Source: Rhodobacter capsulatus
GTDB taxonomy: Bacteria > Pseudomonadota > Alphaproteobacteria > Rhodobacterales > Rhodobacteraceae
NCBI RefSeq assembly: GCF_005144475.1
Contig: NZ_SWJZ01000017.1
Location: forward strand, 1 to 64,000
Direction of reading: 5' to 3'
Length of the DNA stretch: 64,000 nt
This document shows, one piece after another, positions 17,618 through 27,733 of the stretch. The translations under genes and the position numbers were made by a program. The notes under the pieces are model-generated. The model had not been told where the DNA came from. It ran no database searches and saw only the letters and a list, made by a program, of their open reading frames with translations. Every line of letters begins with the position of its first letter. The first letter of the stretch is position 1.

Positions 17618-19363
17618 ATGTCGCGGCAGATGACCGGCGCGGAGATGGTGGTGCAGGCGCTGAAGGATCAGGGGGTCGATACGATCTTCGGATACCCGGG
17701 CGGCGCCGTCCTTCCGATCTATGACGCGATCTTTCAGCAAAACGACATCCGCCACATCCTGGTGCGGCATGAACAGGCCGCGGTGCACATGGCCGAGGGC
17801 TATGCCCGCTCGACCGGCAAGCCGGGCGTGGTGCTGGTGACCTCGGGCCCGGGCGCGACGAATGCGGTGACCGGGCTGACCGACGCGCTGATGGACAGCA
17901 TTCCGCTTGTCGTCTTCTCGGGTCAGGTGCCCACCTTCATGATCGGCACCGACGGCTTTCAGGAGGCCGACACGATCGGCATCACCCGCCCCTGCACCAA
18001 GCACAACTGGCTGGTGAAGGACCCCGCGAAGCTGAGCGAAACCATCCATCAGGCCTTCCATGTCGCCACCTCGGGGCGGCCCGGCCCGGTCCTGATCGAC
18101 CTGCCGAAAGACGTGCAATTCGCCACCGGCCAGTATACCGGACCGAAGCTCGCCCGCGTCGATCACTATCAGCCCAAGGTGAAGGGCGACATCGAGGCGA
18201 TCACCAGGCTGGTCGAGCTGATCGAAAAGGCGGAACGGCCGATCTTTTACACCGGCGGCGGGGTGATCAACTCGGGCCCCGGGGCGTCGCAGCTCTTGCG
18301 CGAGCTGGTCGATGCGACGGGCTTTCCGATCACCTCGACGCTGATGGGGCTGGGCGCCTATCCGGCCTCGGGCAAGGGCTGGCTCGGCATGCTCGGCATG
18401 CACGGGCTTTACGAGGCCAATCTGGCGATGCACGGCTGCGATCTGATGATCAACCTCGGGGCTCGGTTCGATGACCGCATCACCGGGCGCGTCGCCGATT
18501 TCTCGCCGCATTCGACCAAGGCGCATGTCGATATCGACGCGTCGTCGATCAACAAGATCGTCAGCGTCGATCTGCCGATCGTCGGCGATATCGGCCATGT
18601 GCTCGAAGACCTGCTCAAGGTCTGGAAGGCGCGCGGGCGCAAGGTCAACAAGGAAGGCCTGGCGAAATGGTGGGGCAAGATCGACGACTGGAAGAAGGTG
18701 CGCTGCCTGAACTACACCAATTCCGACGCGATCATCAAACCGCAGCATGCGCTGGAGCGGCTGGAAGCCCTGACCAGGGGGCGCAACCGCTACATCACCA
18801 CGGAAGTCGGCCAGCATCAGATGTGGGCGGCGCAATATCTGGGCTTCGAGGCGCCGAACCGCTGGATGACCTCGGGCGGTTTGGGGACGATGGGCTATGG
18901 TTTCCCGGCCTCGATCGGGGTGCAGATCGCGCATCCGGATGCGCTTGTCATCAACATCGCCGGTGAGGCCAGTTGGTTGATGAACATGCAGGAAATGGGC
19001 ACGGCGACGCAGTTCCGCACGCCGGTCAAGCAGTTCATCCTGAACAACGAGCGACTGGGGATGGTGCGGCAATGGCAGGATCTGCTGCATGGCGGGCGCT
19101 ATTCGCAAAGCTGGTCGGAAAGCCTGCCCGATTTCGTGAAACTGGCCGAGAGCTTCGGCTGGAAGGGCATCCTGTGCCGCGATCCGAAGGAGCTGGACGA
19201 TGCGATCATGGAAATGATCGAGCATGACGGCCCGGTGCTGTTCGATTGCCTGGTCGAGAAGCACGAGAACTGCTTCCCGATGATCCCCTCGGGCAAGCCG
19301 CACAACGAGATGTTGCTGTCGGCCGATGCCGAGGCCTTCCGCGGCGGCGCCGCGCTGGTGTGA
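17618..19363 (+). CDS. ilvI: Acetolactate synthase, large (catalytic) subunit
   Basis: A thiamine-diphosphate enzyme that makes 2-acetolactate or 2-aceto-2-hydroxybutyrate, the first committed step of Val/Leu/Ile synthesis. It is 581 residues: TPP N-domain with FGYPGGAVLPIYDA (24-37) and catalytic Glu52 in RHEQAAVHMAEGY, a central FAD-binding domain, and a C-terminal TPP/Mg domain. The Mg motif usually reading GDGS is GEAS here (AGEASWLMNMQE), a variant I recall from relatives. The ATG at 17618, behind GGACGGAAAAG, starts at the family N-terminus; an earlier in-frame ATG lies in the attenuator. It forms an operon with ilvH. Confidence 0.95.
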   Translation: MSRQMTGAEMVVQALKDQGVDTIFGYPGGAVLPIYDAIFQQNDIRHILVRHEQAAVHMAEGYARSTGKPGVVLVTSGPGATNAVTGLTDALMDSIPLVVFSGQVPTFMIGTDGFQEADTIGITRPCTKHNWLVKDPAKLSETIHQAFHVATSGRPGPVLIDLPKDVQFATGQYTGPKLARVDHYQPKVKGDIEAITRLVELIEKAERPIFYTGGGVINSGPGASQLLRELVDATGFPITSTLMGLGAYPASGKGWLGMLGMHGLYEANLAMHGCDLMINLGARFDDRITGRVADFSPHSTKAHVDIDASSINKIVSVDLPIVGDIGHVLEDLLKVWKARGRKVNKEGLAKWWGKIDDWKKVRCLNYTNSDAIIKPQHALERLEALTRGRNRYITTEVGQHQMWAAQYLGFEAPNRWMTSGGLGTMGYGFPASIGVQIAHPDALVINIAGEASWLMNMQEMGTATQFRTPVKQFILNNERLGMVRQWQDLLHGGRYSQSWSESLPDFVKLAESFGWKGILCRDPKELDDAIMEMIEHDGPVLFDCLVEKHENCFPMIPSGKPHNEMLLSADAEAFRGGAALV

Positions 19364-19368
19364 GAGCA

Positions 19369-19417
19369 CCGGGGGCTCTGCCCCCGGACCCCCGGGATAT
19401 TTCCGGCAAGATGAAAG
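19369..19417 (+). repeat. Complete dispersed intergenic repeat between ilvI and ilvH
   Basis: The hairpin CCGGGGG-CTCTG-CCCCCGG (19369-19387) is followed by CCCCCGGGATATTT and GGCAAGATGAAA. It is the fullest version of the element in the window and fills most of the gap between the two acetolactate synthase genes. Confidence 0.7.
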
Positions 19418-19438
19418 ATATTCGGAAGGGAGAGGGCA

Positions 19439-19999
19439 ATGGCCGCTCTGAACATCAAGAAAGGCTCGTCGAGCCACTCCGCCTATGACCTGCGCGACTT
19501 TCATTCGGATGTCGAACGCAGCCACACCTTGGCCGTCATCGTCGAGAACGAACCGGGGGTTCTAGCCCGCGTGATCGGGCTGTTTTCCGGGCGCGGCTAC
19601 AACATCGACAGCCTCACCGTGGCGGAAATCGACCACAAGGGGCACCGGAGCCGCATCACCATCGTCACCCGCGGCACCGAAGCGGTGATCGAGCAGATCC
19701 GCGCCCAGCTGGGCCGGATCGTGCCGGTGCACGAGGTTCACGACCTGACCACCGAGGCAAAGGCGGTGGAGCGGGAACTGGCGCTGTTCAAGGTCACGGC
19801 GACCGGCGAAAAGCGGGTGGAATCTTTGCGTCTGGCCGATATCTTCCGCGCCTCGGTGGTCGATAGCACGCTCGAAAGCTTCATCTTCGAGATCACCGGC
19901 ACCTCGGAAAAGATCGACGCCTTTGCCGAGCTGATGCGGCCGCTCGGTCTGGTCGATGTGGCGCGCACGGGCGTCGCCGCGTTGGCGCGGGGCGTCTGA
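19439..19999 (+). CDS. ilvH: Acetolactate synthase, small (regulatory) subunit
   Basis: The 186-residue regulatory subunit activates IlvI and mediates feedback inhibition by valine. An ACT domain occupies about residues 25-100 (HTLAVIVENEPGVLARVIGL, FSGRGYNIDSLTVAE), followed by the C-terminal ALS small-subunit domain (FRASVVDSTLESFIFEITG near 140). The ribosome binding site is GGAAGGGAGAGGG before ATG 19439. Confidence 0.96.
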   Translation: MAALNIKKGSSSHSAYDLRDFHSDVERSHTLAVIVENEPGVLARVIGLFSGRGYNIDSLTVAEIDHKGHRSRITIVTRGTEAVIEQIRAQLGRIVPVHEVHDLTTEAKAVERELALFKVTATGEKRVESLRLADIFRASVVDSTLESFIFEITGTSEKIDAFAELMRPLGLVDVARTGVAALARGV

Positions 20000-20022
20000 A
20001 CAAGCGATCCGGAACAGGATCA

Positions 20023-20045
20023 GGGGGCCTTGCGGGCCCCCTTTT
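20023..20045 (+). terminator. Terminator of ilvIH
   Basis: GGGGGCC and GGCCCCC form a 7-bp stem around TTGCG, followed by TTTT. It lies 24 bases after the ilvH stop and abuts the convergent DUF3422 gene. Confidence 0.85.
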
Positions 20046-21331
20046 CAATGCCCGACGCCGTTCCTGATCCGGCGCAGCGCCAGCCAGACCACCGCGACGA
20101 CCAGGGGCGTCAGCCCGGCCACCGCCATTTCCTTGCTGATGCCGATTTCCTTGGCGATCGGATAGACCGCATAGGCCGCCAGGCTGACGGCATAATAGCT
20201 GATCGCCACCACCGAGAGCCCCTCGACCGTGCGTTGCAGCCGCAGCTGCAGATCCGAGCGCCGGTCCATGCTTTCCAGAAGCTTCTGGTTCTGCGCCTGC
20301 CGCGCCACATCGACCCGGGTGCGCAACAGCTCGCCCGCCCGCGCCGCACGTTCGACCATCGCATTCAGCCGCACCTCGGCCGATTTCACCGTCCGCATCG
20401 CCGGATCATAGCGGCGGTTCATGAATTCCGAAAACTTCTGCCGCCCGTGAAACCGGCTTTCGCGCAGCACCTCGACCCGCTCGTTCACGATCGCCTCGTA
20501 AGCCGCGGTGGCCGAAAACCGGAACGTGTTCGTCACCGCCAGGCTTTCCAGCTCGGTCGAGACCTCGAGCAGACGGTGCAGCGTGTCCTCGGCCGGATGG
20601 GCGTCGTCGTTCATCAGCGCGACCAGATTGGTCAGCTCGGGATCCAGCGCGTTCAGCGTCTGCGTCAGCGCCCGCGCCCGGCCAAGGCCCAGCATCGACA
20701 TCGCGCGATAAGTCTCCATCTCGCAGATCCGCTGCACGATCCGGCCCACGCGCCCCTGCCCCGTGCCGGGCTTGGCAAAAACCGCAAAGCGCATCTGCCC
20801 GGCCGAGTCGATGCGGAAATCGGTGGCGATCACCGCGGTTTCCTCCAGCACCCAGGTGCAGACAAGGCTTTCGGGCACGAACCAGCTGTCGATCAGCGGC
20901 AGGATCGCTTCGGTATCCTCGGGCAGATCCTCGATCCGGATCGACACCGCCGCCAGCCGCCGCCCCGGCGCCGACTGTATCCAGTCGGAGGGAAAGACTT
21001 CGGCCTCGGCCGGATCGAAGGGCCGCGTCGAAACCCCGGGCGCATAGGCCAGAAAGGTGGTGAATTCGGTGTGGCTGTCCCATTTCAGCGTGTGCCGGCC
21101 GATCTCGCCCGAATAATGCGTGACATCCTCGGGCGGGATCGCGGCGCCGTAGCGGGTCAGAAGATCGCACAGATGCGTGTGATCCTTGGCGCGATCACGG
21201 TTGGCGGCGTCGAAGGGTTCCTTGATCGCAAGATAGACGACATGGGCTGGCGCGCAGACCGAGGGAAAGGGACGGGCGTGCAGCTCGTTCACCAGCGCAT
21301 AGCGCAGCGGATGGTCGTCGATGGGCGTCAT
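20045..21331 (-). CDS. DUF3422 family membrane-anchored protein
   Basis: A 428-residue member of DUF3422, a proteobacterial family of unknown function. The N-terminal signature DHPLRYALVNELHARPFP (about 6-23) is strong and fixes the ATG at 21331. A helical, partly coiled-coil middle is followed by two C-terminal membrane helices (VAISYYAVSLAAYAVYPIA and AGLTPLVVAVVWLAL), so most of the protein is probably cytoplasmic with a C-terminal anchor. It is convergent with ilvH. Confidence 0.9.
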   Translation of the reverse strand: MTPIDDHPLRYALVNELHARPFPSVCAPAHVVYLAIKEPFDAANRDRAKDHTHLCDLLTRYGAAIPPEDVTHYSGEIGRHTLKWDSHTEFTTFLAYAPGVSTRPFDPAEAEVFPSDWIQSAPGRRLAAVSIRIEDLPEDTEAILPLIDSWFVPESLVCTWVLEETAVIATDFRIDSAGQMRFAVFAKPGTGQGRVGRIVQRICEMETYRAMSMLGLGRARALTQTLNALDPELTNLVALMNDDAHPAEDTLHRLLEVSTELESLAVTNTFRFSATAAYEAIVNERVEVLRESRFHGRQKFSEFMNRRYDPAMRTVKSAEVRLNAMVERAARAGELLRTRVDVARQAQNQKLLESMDRRSDLQLRLQRTVEGLSVVAISYYAVSLAAYAVYPIAKEIGISKEMAVAGLTPLVVAVVWLALRRIRNGVGH

Positions 21332-21527
21332 GGCAAAGCCTTTGGCTGATGTCTTGTTCTTTGGCGTCGAGATAAGTCTGCACGGGGACGGCGCAAGAAC
21401 GGAAGAGGCGGAATTCACGAAGCTTTGCGGCATACCGGCGCATACGGGCATTGCTGCAACAGCGAAGGCGACAGATGCAAAGGCCCCGGCAAAGCCGAGG
21501 CCCGCGTGCATCCGAGGCAGGAAAGCC
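21332..21527. other. rnj-DUF3422 intergenic region
   Basis: The 196 bases hold a terminator-like hairpin on the minus strand at 21482-21502 (GGCCTCGGC-TTT-GCCGGGGCC followed by TTTGC), which would end the nuo-birA-coaX-rnj transcript. A TTGCTGCAA palindrome at 21451-21459 matches the core of the sites at 14325 and 43358. Confidence 0.5.
21482..21502 (-). terminator. Terminator after the ribonuclease J gene
   Basis: A 9-bp stem with one G-T wobble and a three-base loop, followed on the minus strand by TTTGCATC, 26 bases past the rnj stop. Confidence 0.6.
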
Positions 21528-23204
21528 TCAGTCGGCCATCAACCGCGAGACGACGACCGTCACCTCGGGCTTCTTGCCGATCTCTTCCATGGCGACCTGC
21601 CGGGCGATCCGGCGCAGCGCCTCGTCCAGCTTGTCATCATCGCGCACGACCTTGTCCGGGGCGGATTCAAGGAAGGCCGACAGCTCGTCCTCGATGATCT
21701 TCATCATGTCGCCGCCCGACTTGCCGCGCTCGGGCAGGCCCATCAGTTCGACCCAGGCATCACCCAGCGGCACGTCGTCCTCGTCGATGATCACGGTGAT
21801 CAGCACATGGCCGTTCAGCGCCATGCGGATGCGTTCGCGCACCACCCCGTCAAGCGCCCCGATCAGCACCGTGCCATCCAGATAAAGCCGCCCGGTCTCG
21901 ATATATTCGACGACTTTCGGCGCCGGGCCGGTCAGATCCAGCATCGTGCCGTTCGTCGCGACCTCGGTGGCGATGCCCTTCGACTGCGCGATCTTCGCAT
22001 GTTCGCGCAGGTGGCGGTGCTCGCCATGCATCGGAATGAGGATCTGCGGCCGCAAAAGGTCATGCACCGCATCCAGATCGGGGCGGTTGGCATGCCCCGA
22101 GACGTGGTAAAGCCCGCCCCGGTCATCGACCACATCGACGCCCATTTCGGAAAAGGCGTTGATGATCTTGAACACGCCGCGTTCATTGCCCGGGATGATC
22201 TTCGAGGAAAACAGGAACGTATCCCCCTCTTTCATCGAGAGGCCCAGATATTTGCCGCGGCTCAGCTGCGCCGTCGCCGCGCGGCGTTCGCCTTGCGAGC
22301 CGGTGACGATCAGCATCAGGTTCTGGCGCGGCACATCGACCGCTTCCTCGGGCTGGATCGTGCCGGGGAAACCCTTGAGAACATTCGCATCTTCGGCAAC
22401 CTGCACCATCTTGCGCATGGCCCGGCCCAGAAGACAGACAGACCGCCCCGCGGCCCGACCGGCTTCGGCCAGCGTCTTCAGCCGCGCCACGTTCGAGGCG
22501 AAGGTGGTCGTGACCACCATCCCCTTTTGCGCCGCGATGAAGTCGCGCAGCGGCGCCACCAGCGTCGATTCCGAGCGCCCCGGATTATGCGTGAAGACGT
22601 TCGTCGAATCGCAGCACAGAACCTTGATGCCCGCGCCCTCGTTGGCGATCTCGTGCCATTCGAGCGGGTCGAAGGGCTCGCCCACCACCGGATTGCCGTC
22701 GAGCTTGAAATCGCCCGTATGCACGACGCGGCCCGCGGGCGTGTCGATGATGAGCGCCGAGCTTTCCGGGATCGAATGGCTCACGGGGACGAATTGCACC
22801 CGGAACGGGCCGATATCGACCGCCTTCGGGCGCGGCTCGACGACGCGGATCATGTCCGAGGCGAGGCCCGCCTCCTCCATCTTCATCGCGACCAGCGCGG
22901 CGGTGAAGCGGCGGGCAAAGACCGGCGCGCGCAGCTTCGGCCACAGATGCGGCATGGCGCCGATGTGATCTTCATGGCCGTGGGTCAGGAAGATCGCGTC
23001 GATGCGGTTGACGTTGGCCTCGAGCCAGGCCGTGTCGGCCATGATCAGATCGACCCCGGGCGAGCCGTCCATGTCGGGAAAGGTCACGCCCAGATCGACG
23101 ACGATCAGCCGCTCCTTGCCCTCGGGTCCGTAGCCATAGACATAGGCATTCATCCCGACTTCGCCGGCACCGCCCAAAGGAAGGTAGATCAGTCGCTCGC
23201 TCAC
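21528..23204 (-). CDS. rnj: Ribonuclease J
   Basis: A 558-residue metallo-beta-lactamase/beta-CASP nuclease acting in rRNA maturation and mRNA decay with endo- and 5'-3' exonuclease activity. The zinc motif THGHEDHIG lies at 74-82. Further motifs are GDFKLDGNPV near 165, CDSTN near 200, and a C-terminal domain carrying MHGEHRHLREHA. Its start overlaps the coaX stop by four bases, so it is translationally coupled to coaX and probably belongs to the long nuo-birA-coaX transcript. Confidence 0.96.
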   Translation of the reverse strand: MSERLIYLPLGGAGEVGMNAYVYGYGPEGKERLIVVDLGVTFPDMDGSPGVDLIMADTAWLEANVNRIDAIFLTHGHEDHIGAMPHLWPKLRAPVFARRFTAALVAMKMEEAGLASDMIRVVEPRPKAVDIGPFRVQFVPVSHSIPESSALIIDTPAGRVVHTGDFKLDGNPVVGEPFDPLEWHEIANEGAGIKVLCCDSTNVFTHNPGRSESTLVAPLRDFIAAQKGMVVTTTFASNVARLKTLAEAGRAAGRSVCLLGRAMRKMVQVAEDANVLKGFPGTIQPEEAVDVPRQNLMLIVTGSQGERRAATAQLSRGKYLGLSMKEGDTFLFSSKIIPGNERGVFKIINAFSEMGVDVVDDRGGLYHVSGHANRPDLDAVHDLLRPQILIPMHGEHRHLREHAKIAQSKGIATEVATNGTMLDLTGPAPKVVEYIETGRLYLDGTVLIGALDGVVRERIRMALNGHVLITVIIDEDDVPLGDAWVELMGLPERGKSGGDMMKIIEDELSAFLESAPDKVVRDDDKLDEALRRIARQVAMEEIGKKPEVTVVVSRLMAD

Positions 23205-23977
23205 GCCCCAAGTCCCTTGTTGTAATCGAAGATCAGACGCAGACCATGCATGGTCAGGTCATCCTCGACCTTGTCGAACAGATCGAAGCCCAGATCGAAG
23301 AGCGAGGCAAGACCCCCGGTGGCAATCACCTTCATCGGACGGTCGCGTTCCATCCGGATCTGCCGCACGATGCCTTCGACAAGGCCGATATAGCCCCAAT
23401 ACACCCCGGATTGGATGCAGGCCACCGTATTCGTGCCGATCACGCCTTGCGGTTTCGTGACATCGACATGCGGCAGGGCCGCTGCCGCCATATGCAGCGC
23501 CTCGAGGCTGAGGTTCACCCCGGGCGCGATCACCCCGCCGATATAGGCGCCATCGGGGGCCACGACGTCAAAGGTGGTGGCGGTGCCGAAATCGACGACG
23601 ATCAGATCGCCGCCATGGCGGTCATAGCCCGCCACCGTGTTCACCAGCCGGTCCGGCCCGACCGTGGTGCCCAGATCGACCCGCGGCGCGACCGGCAGCT
23701 CGCAGCCCGGCTTGCCGACGACCAGCGGGCGGCAGTCGAAATAGCGGTTGCACAGAACGCGCAGGTTGAACACCACCCGCGGCGCGGTCGAGGAGATGAT
23801 CGCCGCGGAAATCCTGCCCTGCAGGCCCTTGAGCTGCATCAGCGTGTTCAGCCAGACGAAATATTCGTCGGCGGTGCGGCGGTGGTCGGTGGCGATGCGC
23901 CAGGTGGCGGCGAAATCCGCCCCGTCCCAGACCGAAAACACGGTGTTGGTGTTACCGCAGTCGATGCACAAAAGCAT
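23201..23977 (-). CDS. coaX: Type III pantothenate kinase
   Basis: CoaX phosphorylates pantothenate, the first step of coenzyme A synthesis. The 258-residue protein has the ASKHA-fold phosphate loops DCGNTNTVFSVW (6-17) and VDFGTATTFDVV near 130, plus GPDRLVNTVAGYDRHG near 105. ATG 23977 was chosen because MLLCIDCGNTNT begins the conserved domain. The gene lies between birA and rnj on the same strand. Confidence 0.95.
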   Translation of the reverse strand: MLLCIDCGNTNTVFSVWDGADFAATWRIATDHRRTADEYFVWLNTLMQLKGLQGRISAAIISSTAPRVVFNLRVLCNRYFDCRPLVVGKPGCELPVAPRVDLGTTVGPDRLVNTVAGYDRHGGDLIVVDFGTATTFDVVAPDGAYIGGVIAPGVNLSLEALHMAAAALPHVDVTKPQGVIGTNTVACIQSGVYWGYIGLVEGIVRQIRMERDRPMKVIATGGLASLFDLGFDLFDKVEDDLTMHGLRLIFDYNKGLGA

Positions 23978-23985
23978 GGGCGCCC

Positions 23986-24756
23986 CTAAAAGAAGATATC
24001 CGCCGCCGAGATCGCCCGCCGTTCCGGGCCGGTCACAAGGATCAGCGCGCCGGTGTCGTCGATCGTCTCGAAGGTGCCCGTCAAGGTTTCCGTGCCGGTG
24101 CGGGCGGTGATCCTTTGCCCGATCCTGGCGGCGCGGGCAAGCCATGCCGCGCGAATGGGGGCGAAACCGTAGCGCTCGAAGGTTGCGGCATAATGCGCGA
24201 AGCCGCGCGCCAGCGGCGGCAGGAAGTCGAGCGGGTCGATTTTCAGCCCGGTCTCTCCCACCAGCGACACCGGGGCGACAGCGCCCGGTTCCAGCGCCGC
24301 GGCGGGCGGGGCGGCGGCCAGATTGACGCCGATGCCCACCGCAAGATGGCTGATCTGCCCGCCGGTGCCGACGCTTTCCAGCAAGATCCCGGCGATCTTG
24401 CCGCCGTTCAGCAGCACGTCATTGGGCCATTTGATCGCGGTGACGGGTCCGGGGCCCATGACCTCGGTCAGCGCGGCCTCGAGCGCGAGCGCCGCGACAA
24501 AGGAATAAAGCGCCGCGGTGGCGGGGGTGACGGCGGGGCGAAAGACCAGCGTGGCGGCGAAATTGCCCGAGGGCATCAGCCAGTCGCGGCCGCGCCTGCC
24601 CCGGCCCGCGGTTTGCCGATGCGCGAAAACCCAAGCAGGCCCCGCAAGATGCGGGGCCAGCCGGGCCGCTTCGGCCATCGTCGTGTCGGTCTGCGCAAGG
24701 ACGTGGCGGGCCACGCCCTCCGGCCAGTCTCCCGGCCAGTCGGGATCAGTTGACAA
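23986..24756 (-). CDS. birA: Biotin--[acetyl-CoA carboxylase] ligase
   Basis: BirA attaches biotin to carboxyl carrier domains, such as acetyl-CoA carboxylase and, in this window, the methylcrotonyl-CoA carboxylase alpha subunit. It has the biotin loop [12 protein letters not shown] near 50-61, [19 protein letters not shown] near 120, and the C-terminal beta-barrel. There is no N-terminal helix-turn-helix, so it is a single-function ligase of about 256 residues. The TTG at 24756 overlaps the end of nuoN and is the best available start; its ribosome binding site is weak, and a GTG some 13 codons later is the alternative. Confidence 0.9.
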   Translation of the reverse strand: MSTDPDWPGDWPEGVARHVLAQTDTTMAEAARLAPHLAGPAWVFAHRQTAGRGRRGRDWLMPSGNFAATLVFRPAVTPATAALYSFVAALALEAALTEVMGPGPVTAIKWPNDVLLNGGKIAGILLESVGTGGQISHLAVGIGVNLAAAPPAAALEPGAVAPVSLVGETGLKIDPLDFLPPLARGFAHYAATFERYGFAPIRAAWLARAARIGQRITARTGTETLTGTFETIDDTGALILVTGPERRAISAADIFF

Positions 24757-26182
24757 GGGAGGCTGCCGCGGCCTGCGCCGCGCCCTCGACGCCCGCCATG
24801 TTGATCGCACCGCCCAGCATCGCCCCCGCCGCCAGCACCAGGAAGGCGAATTGCAAGACCGGCATCCGGCCATCCAACGGCGCGGATTTTTCGCCGAAAT
24901 ACATGAAATAGACGATGCGTAGGTAGTAGAAGGCGCCGATCACCGAGGCCACGACCGCCGCCACCGGCACCCAGACGAACCCCGCCCCGATCGCCGCCTT
25001 GATCACCGCGAATTTGGCGAAGAAGCCCAGCATCGGCGGCACGCCCGCCAGCGAGAAGAGCAGCACCAAGAGCGCGAAGGCCTTCACCGGATCGGTTTTC
25101 GACAGCATGTTCAGCGCGGCGATTTCGGTGACGGGTTTGCCGTCACGCTCCATCGACAGGATGAAGGCGAAGGTGCCGACGTTCATCACGGTGTAGATCG
25201 TCATGTAGATCAGCATCGATTCCACGCCCGCCGCGGTGCCCGCCGCCAGCCCCAGCAGGCCAAAGCCCATGTGCGAGATCGAGGAATAGGCCATCAGCCG
25301 CTTGATGTCGCGCTGCCCGATCCCGGCGATGGCGCCCAGATACATCGAGGCCAGCGCCAGCGCGGCCAGGATCTGCCCCCATTCGCCCGGCACCTGCCCG
25401 AAGGCGTCATGCACGACCCGCGCGATCAGCGCCATCGCGGCCAGTTTCGGCGCAGTGGCAAAGAAGGCGGTGACCGGCGTCGGCGAGCCTTGATAGACGT
25501 CGGGCGTCCACATGTGGAAGGGCACGGCCGAGACCTTGAAGGCAAGGCCCGCGAGCAGGAACACCAGACCGAACAGCAGACCGATCGGCAGGTGGCCTTG
25601 CTCGACCACGGTGATGATGCCCGAGAACGTGGTGGTGCCCGCGAAGCCGTACACCAGCGAGGCGCCGTAGAGCAGCAGACCGGACGACAGCGACCCCAGC
25701 ACGAAGTATTTCAGACCGGCTTCCGACGACACCGCCGAGTCCCGGCGCAGCGCCGCGACGACGTAAAGCGCCAGCGACTGCAGTTCGAGCCCGATGTAAA
25801 GCGACATCAGATCGCCCGCCGAAACCATCATCATCATGCCGACGACGGCGAGCACGATCAGGATCGGATATTCGAACCGCAGCAATCCGCGACGGCCCAT
25901 GTAATCCGCACTCATCGCCAGCACGGCCGCGGCCGAGACCAGGATCACCACTTTCGCGAAGCGCGCGAAATCATCGGCGATGAAGAGCCCGCCAAAGGCC
26001 GTTTGCGTGCCCGAGCCCATCCCGATGATCAGAGCCAGCGCCAGCATGGTGACGGCCGAGGCCCAGAGGATGGGTTTCGCCACCCTGTCCTTGCCGGTCC
26101 AGACGCCGAAGAGCAGCACCCCCATCGCATAAAGGGCCAGCAACACCTCGGGCAGGACGAGAGAGAATTCCGCTTTTGTCAT
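24746..26182 (-). CDS. nuoN: NADH-quinone oxidoreductase subunit N
   Basis: An antiporter-like membrane subunit of complex I (478 residues, about 14 helices), related to ND2 and thought to carry one proton channel. The family core is visible in [20 protein letters not shown] near 165, with conserved Lys/Glu-bearing helices, and in [19 protein letters not shown] near 300. It is the last nuo gene; its stop overlaps the presumed birA start. Confidence 0.97.
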   Translation of the reverse strand: MTKAEFSLVLPEVLLALYAMGVLLFGVWTGKDRVAKPILWASAVTMLALALIIGMGSGTQTAFGGLFIADDFARFAKVVILVSAAAVLAMSADYMGRRGLLRFEYPILIVLAVVGMMMMVSAGDLMSLYIGLELQSLALYVVAALRRDSAVSSEAGLKYFVLGSLSSGLLLYGASLVYGFAGTTTFSGIITVVEQGHLPIGLLFGLVFLLAGLAFKVSAVPFHMWTPDVYQGSPTPVTAFFATAPKLAAMALIARVVHDAFGQVPGEWGQILAALALASMYLGAIAGIGQRDIKRLMAYSSISHMGFGLLGLAAGTAAGVESMLIYMTIYTVMNVGTFAFILSMERDGKPVTEIAALNMLSKTDPVKAFALLVLLFSLAGVPPMLGFFAKFAVIKAAIGAGFVWVPVAAVVASVIGAFYYLRIVYFMYFGEKSAPLDGRMPVLQFAFLVLAAGAMLGGAINMAGVEGAAQAAAASLVN

Positions 26183-26194
26183 GGGTCTTTCTCC

Positions 26195-27733
26195 TCAGTT
26201 GCCCGCGGTCGCATGCGCGACGGTGCCGAGGTCGGCGTGGTAATTCTGGACAAGATGGGCCACCGAAGGCCCGATCAGATCGGTCACAAGGCTGGGGTAG
26301 ACGCCCAGGATCAGCGTCATCGCGACAAGCGGCGCGAAGATCGCCTTTTCGCGGGTCGTCATGTCGGAAATCGTCTTCAGGCTTTCCTTGACCAGCTCGC
26401 CAAAGACCACGCGGCGGTAAAGCCACAGCGCATAGGCCGCCGACAGGATCACCCCCGAGGTCGCAAAGAGCGCCACCCAGGTGTTGACCTGGAAGATGCC
26501 GAGCAGCGTCAGGAATTCGCCGACGAATCCGCTGGTGCCCGGCAGCCCGACGTTCGCCATGGTGAAGAACATGAAGATCAGCGCGTAAGCGGGCATCCGG
26601 TTCACCAGACCGCCATAGGCGGCGATTTCCCTTGTGTGCATGCGGTCATAGATCACGCCGACGCACAGGAACAAGGCCCCCGAGATGAAGCCGTGGCTGA
26701 GCATCTGGAAGATCGCGCCATCGACGCCCTGCTGGTTCGCCGCGAAAATCCCCATCGTCACATAGCCCATGTGGGCGACCGACGAATAGGCGATCAGCTT
26801 CTTCATGTCTTCCTGGGCCAGCGCCACCAGCGAGGTGTAGACGATGGCCACGGCCGAGAGGATGAAGACGAAGGTGGTCATCGTCTCTGCCCCCACCGGG
26901 AACATCGGCAGCGAGAAGCGCAGGAAGCCGTAGCCGCCCATCTTCAGCAGAACCGCGGCCAGCACGACCGAGCCCGCAGTGGGCGCCTGCACGTGGGCAT
27001 CGGGCAACCAGGTGTGCACCGGCCACATCGGCATCTTCACCGCAAACGAGGCGAAGAACGCCAGGAAGAGCAGCGTCTGCACCCCGCCCGTCAGGCTCCA
27101 CCACCCCAGGAACGGCAGATCCGCATGCGGGAAGTCGAAGGTCATCAGCGTCACGATGTCGGTGGTGCCCGCCATCATATACATCGCCACCATCGCGACC
27201 AGCATCAGCACCGAGCCGAGGAAGGTATACAGGAAGAACTTGAAGGCCGCGTAGATGCGCTCCTTGCCGCCCCAGATCCCGATGATCAGGAACATCGGAA
27301 TGAGCCCCGCCTCGAAGAAGAGGTAGAACAGCACCAGATCCAGCGCCACGAAGACGCCGATCATCAGCGCTTCCAGGACGAGGAAGGCGATCATGTATTC
27401 CTTGACGCGCGTTTCCACATGCCAGGCGCTGGCGATGGTGAGCGGCATCAGGAAGGTGGTCAGCATCACGAACAGGATCGAGATGCCGTCCACGCCCAGC
27501 TTGTAATGCAGGCCCATGATCCAGGCCCGGTCCTCGACGAACTGCATGCCCGGGTTTTGCGGATCGAAGCCCGCCAGCAGCAAAAGCGAGACAAGGAAGG
27601 TCACCACGGTCGCGCTCAGCGCCACCCATTTCGCATTGCGGTCGGCCGCCGGACCTGAGCCGCGGCTGACCACGGCAAGCACCGCCGCCGCGGCCAGCGG
27701 CAGGAAGGTGATGATGGAGAGGAGGTTTTGCAT
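26195..27733 (-). CDS. nuoM: NADH-quinone oxidoreductase subunit M
   Basis: The ND4-like antiporter subunit, 512 residues and about 14 helices. Core motifs include [19 protein letters not shown] near 135, with the channel glutamate, [19 protein letters not shown] near 250, and [18 protein letters not shown] near 315. ATG 27733 ([13 protein letters not shown]) overlaps the nuoL stop as ATGA; the frame upstream lies inside nuoL and was discarded. Confidence 0.97.
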   Translation of the reverse strand: MQNLLSIITFLPLAAAAVLAVVSRGSGPAADRNAKWVALSATVVTFLVSLLLLAGFDPQNPGMQFVEDRAWIMGLHYKLGVDGISILFVMLTTFLMPLTIASAWHVETRVKEYMIAFLVLEALMIGVFVALDLVLFYLFFEAGLIPMFLIIGIWGGKERIYAAFKFFLYTFLGSVLMLVAMVAMYMMAGTTDIVTLMTFDFPHADLPFLGWWSLTGGVQTLLFLAFFASFAVKMPMWPVHTWLPDAHVQAPTAGSVVLAAVLLKMGGYGFLRFSLPMFPVGAETMTTFVFILSAVAIVYTSLVALAQEDMKKLIAYSSVAHMGYVTMGIFAANQQGVDGAIFQMLSHGFISGALFLCVGVIYDRMHTREIAAYGGLVNRMPAYALIFMFFTMANVGLPGTSGFVGEFLTLLGIFQVNTWVALFATSGVILSAAYALWLYRRVVFGELVKESLKTISDMTTREKAIFAPLVAMTLILGVYPSLVTDLIGPSVAHLVQNYHADLGTVAHATAGN

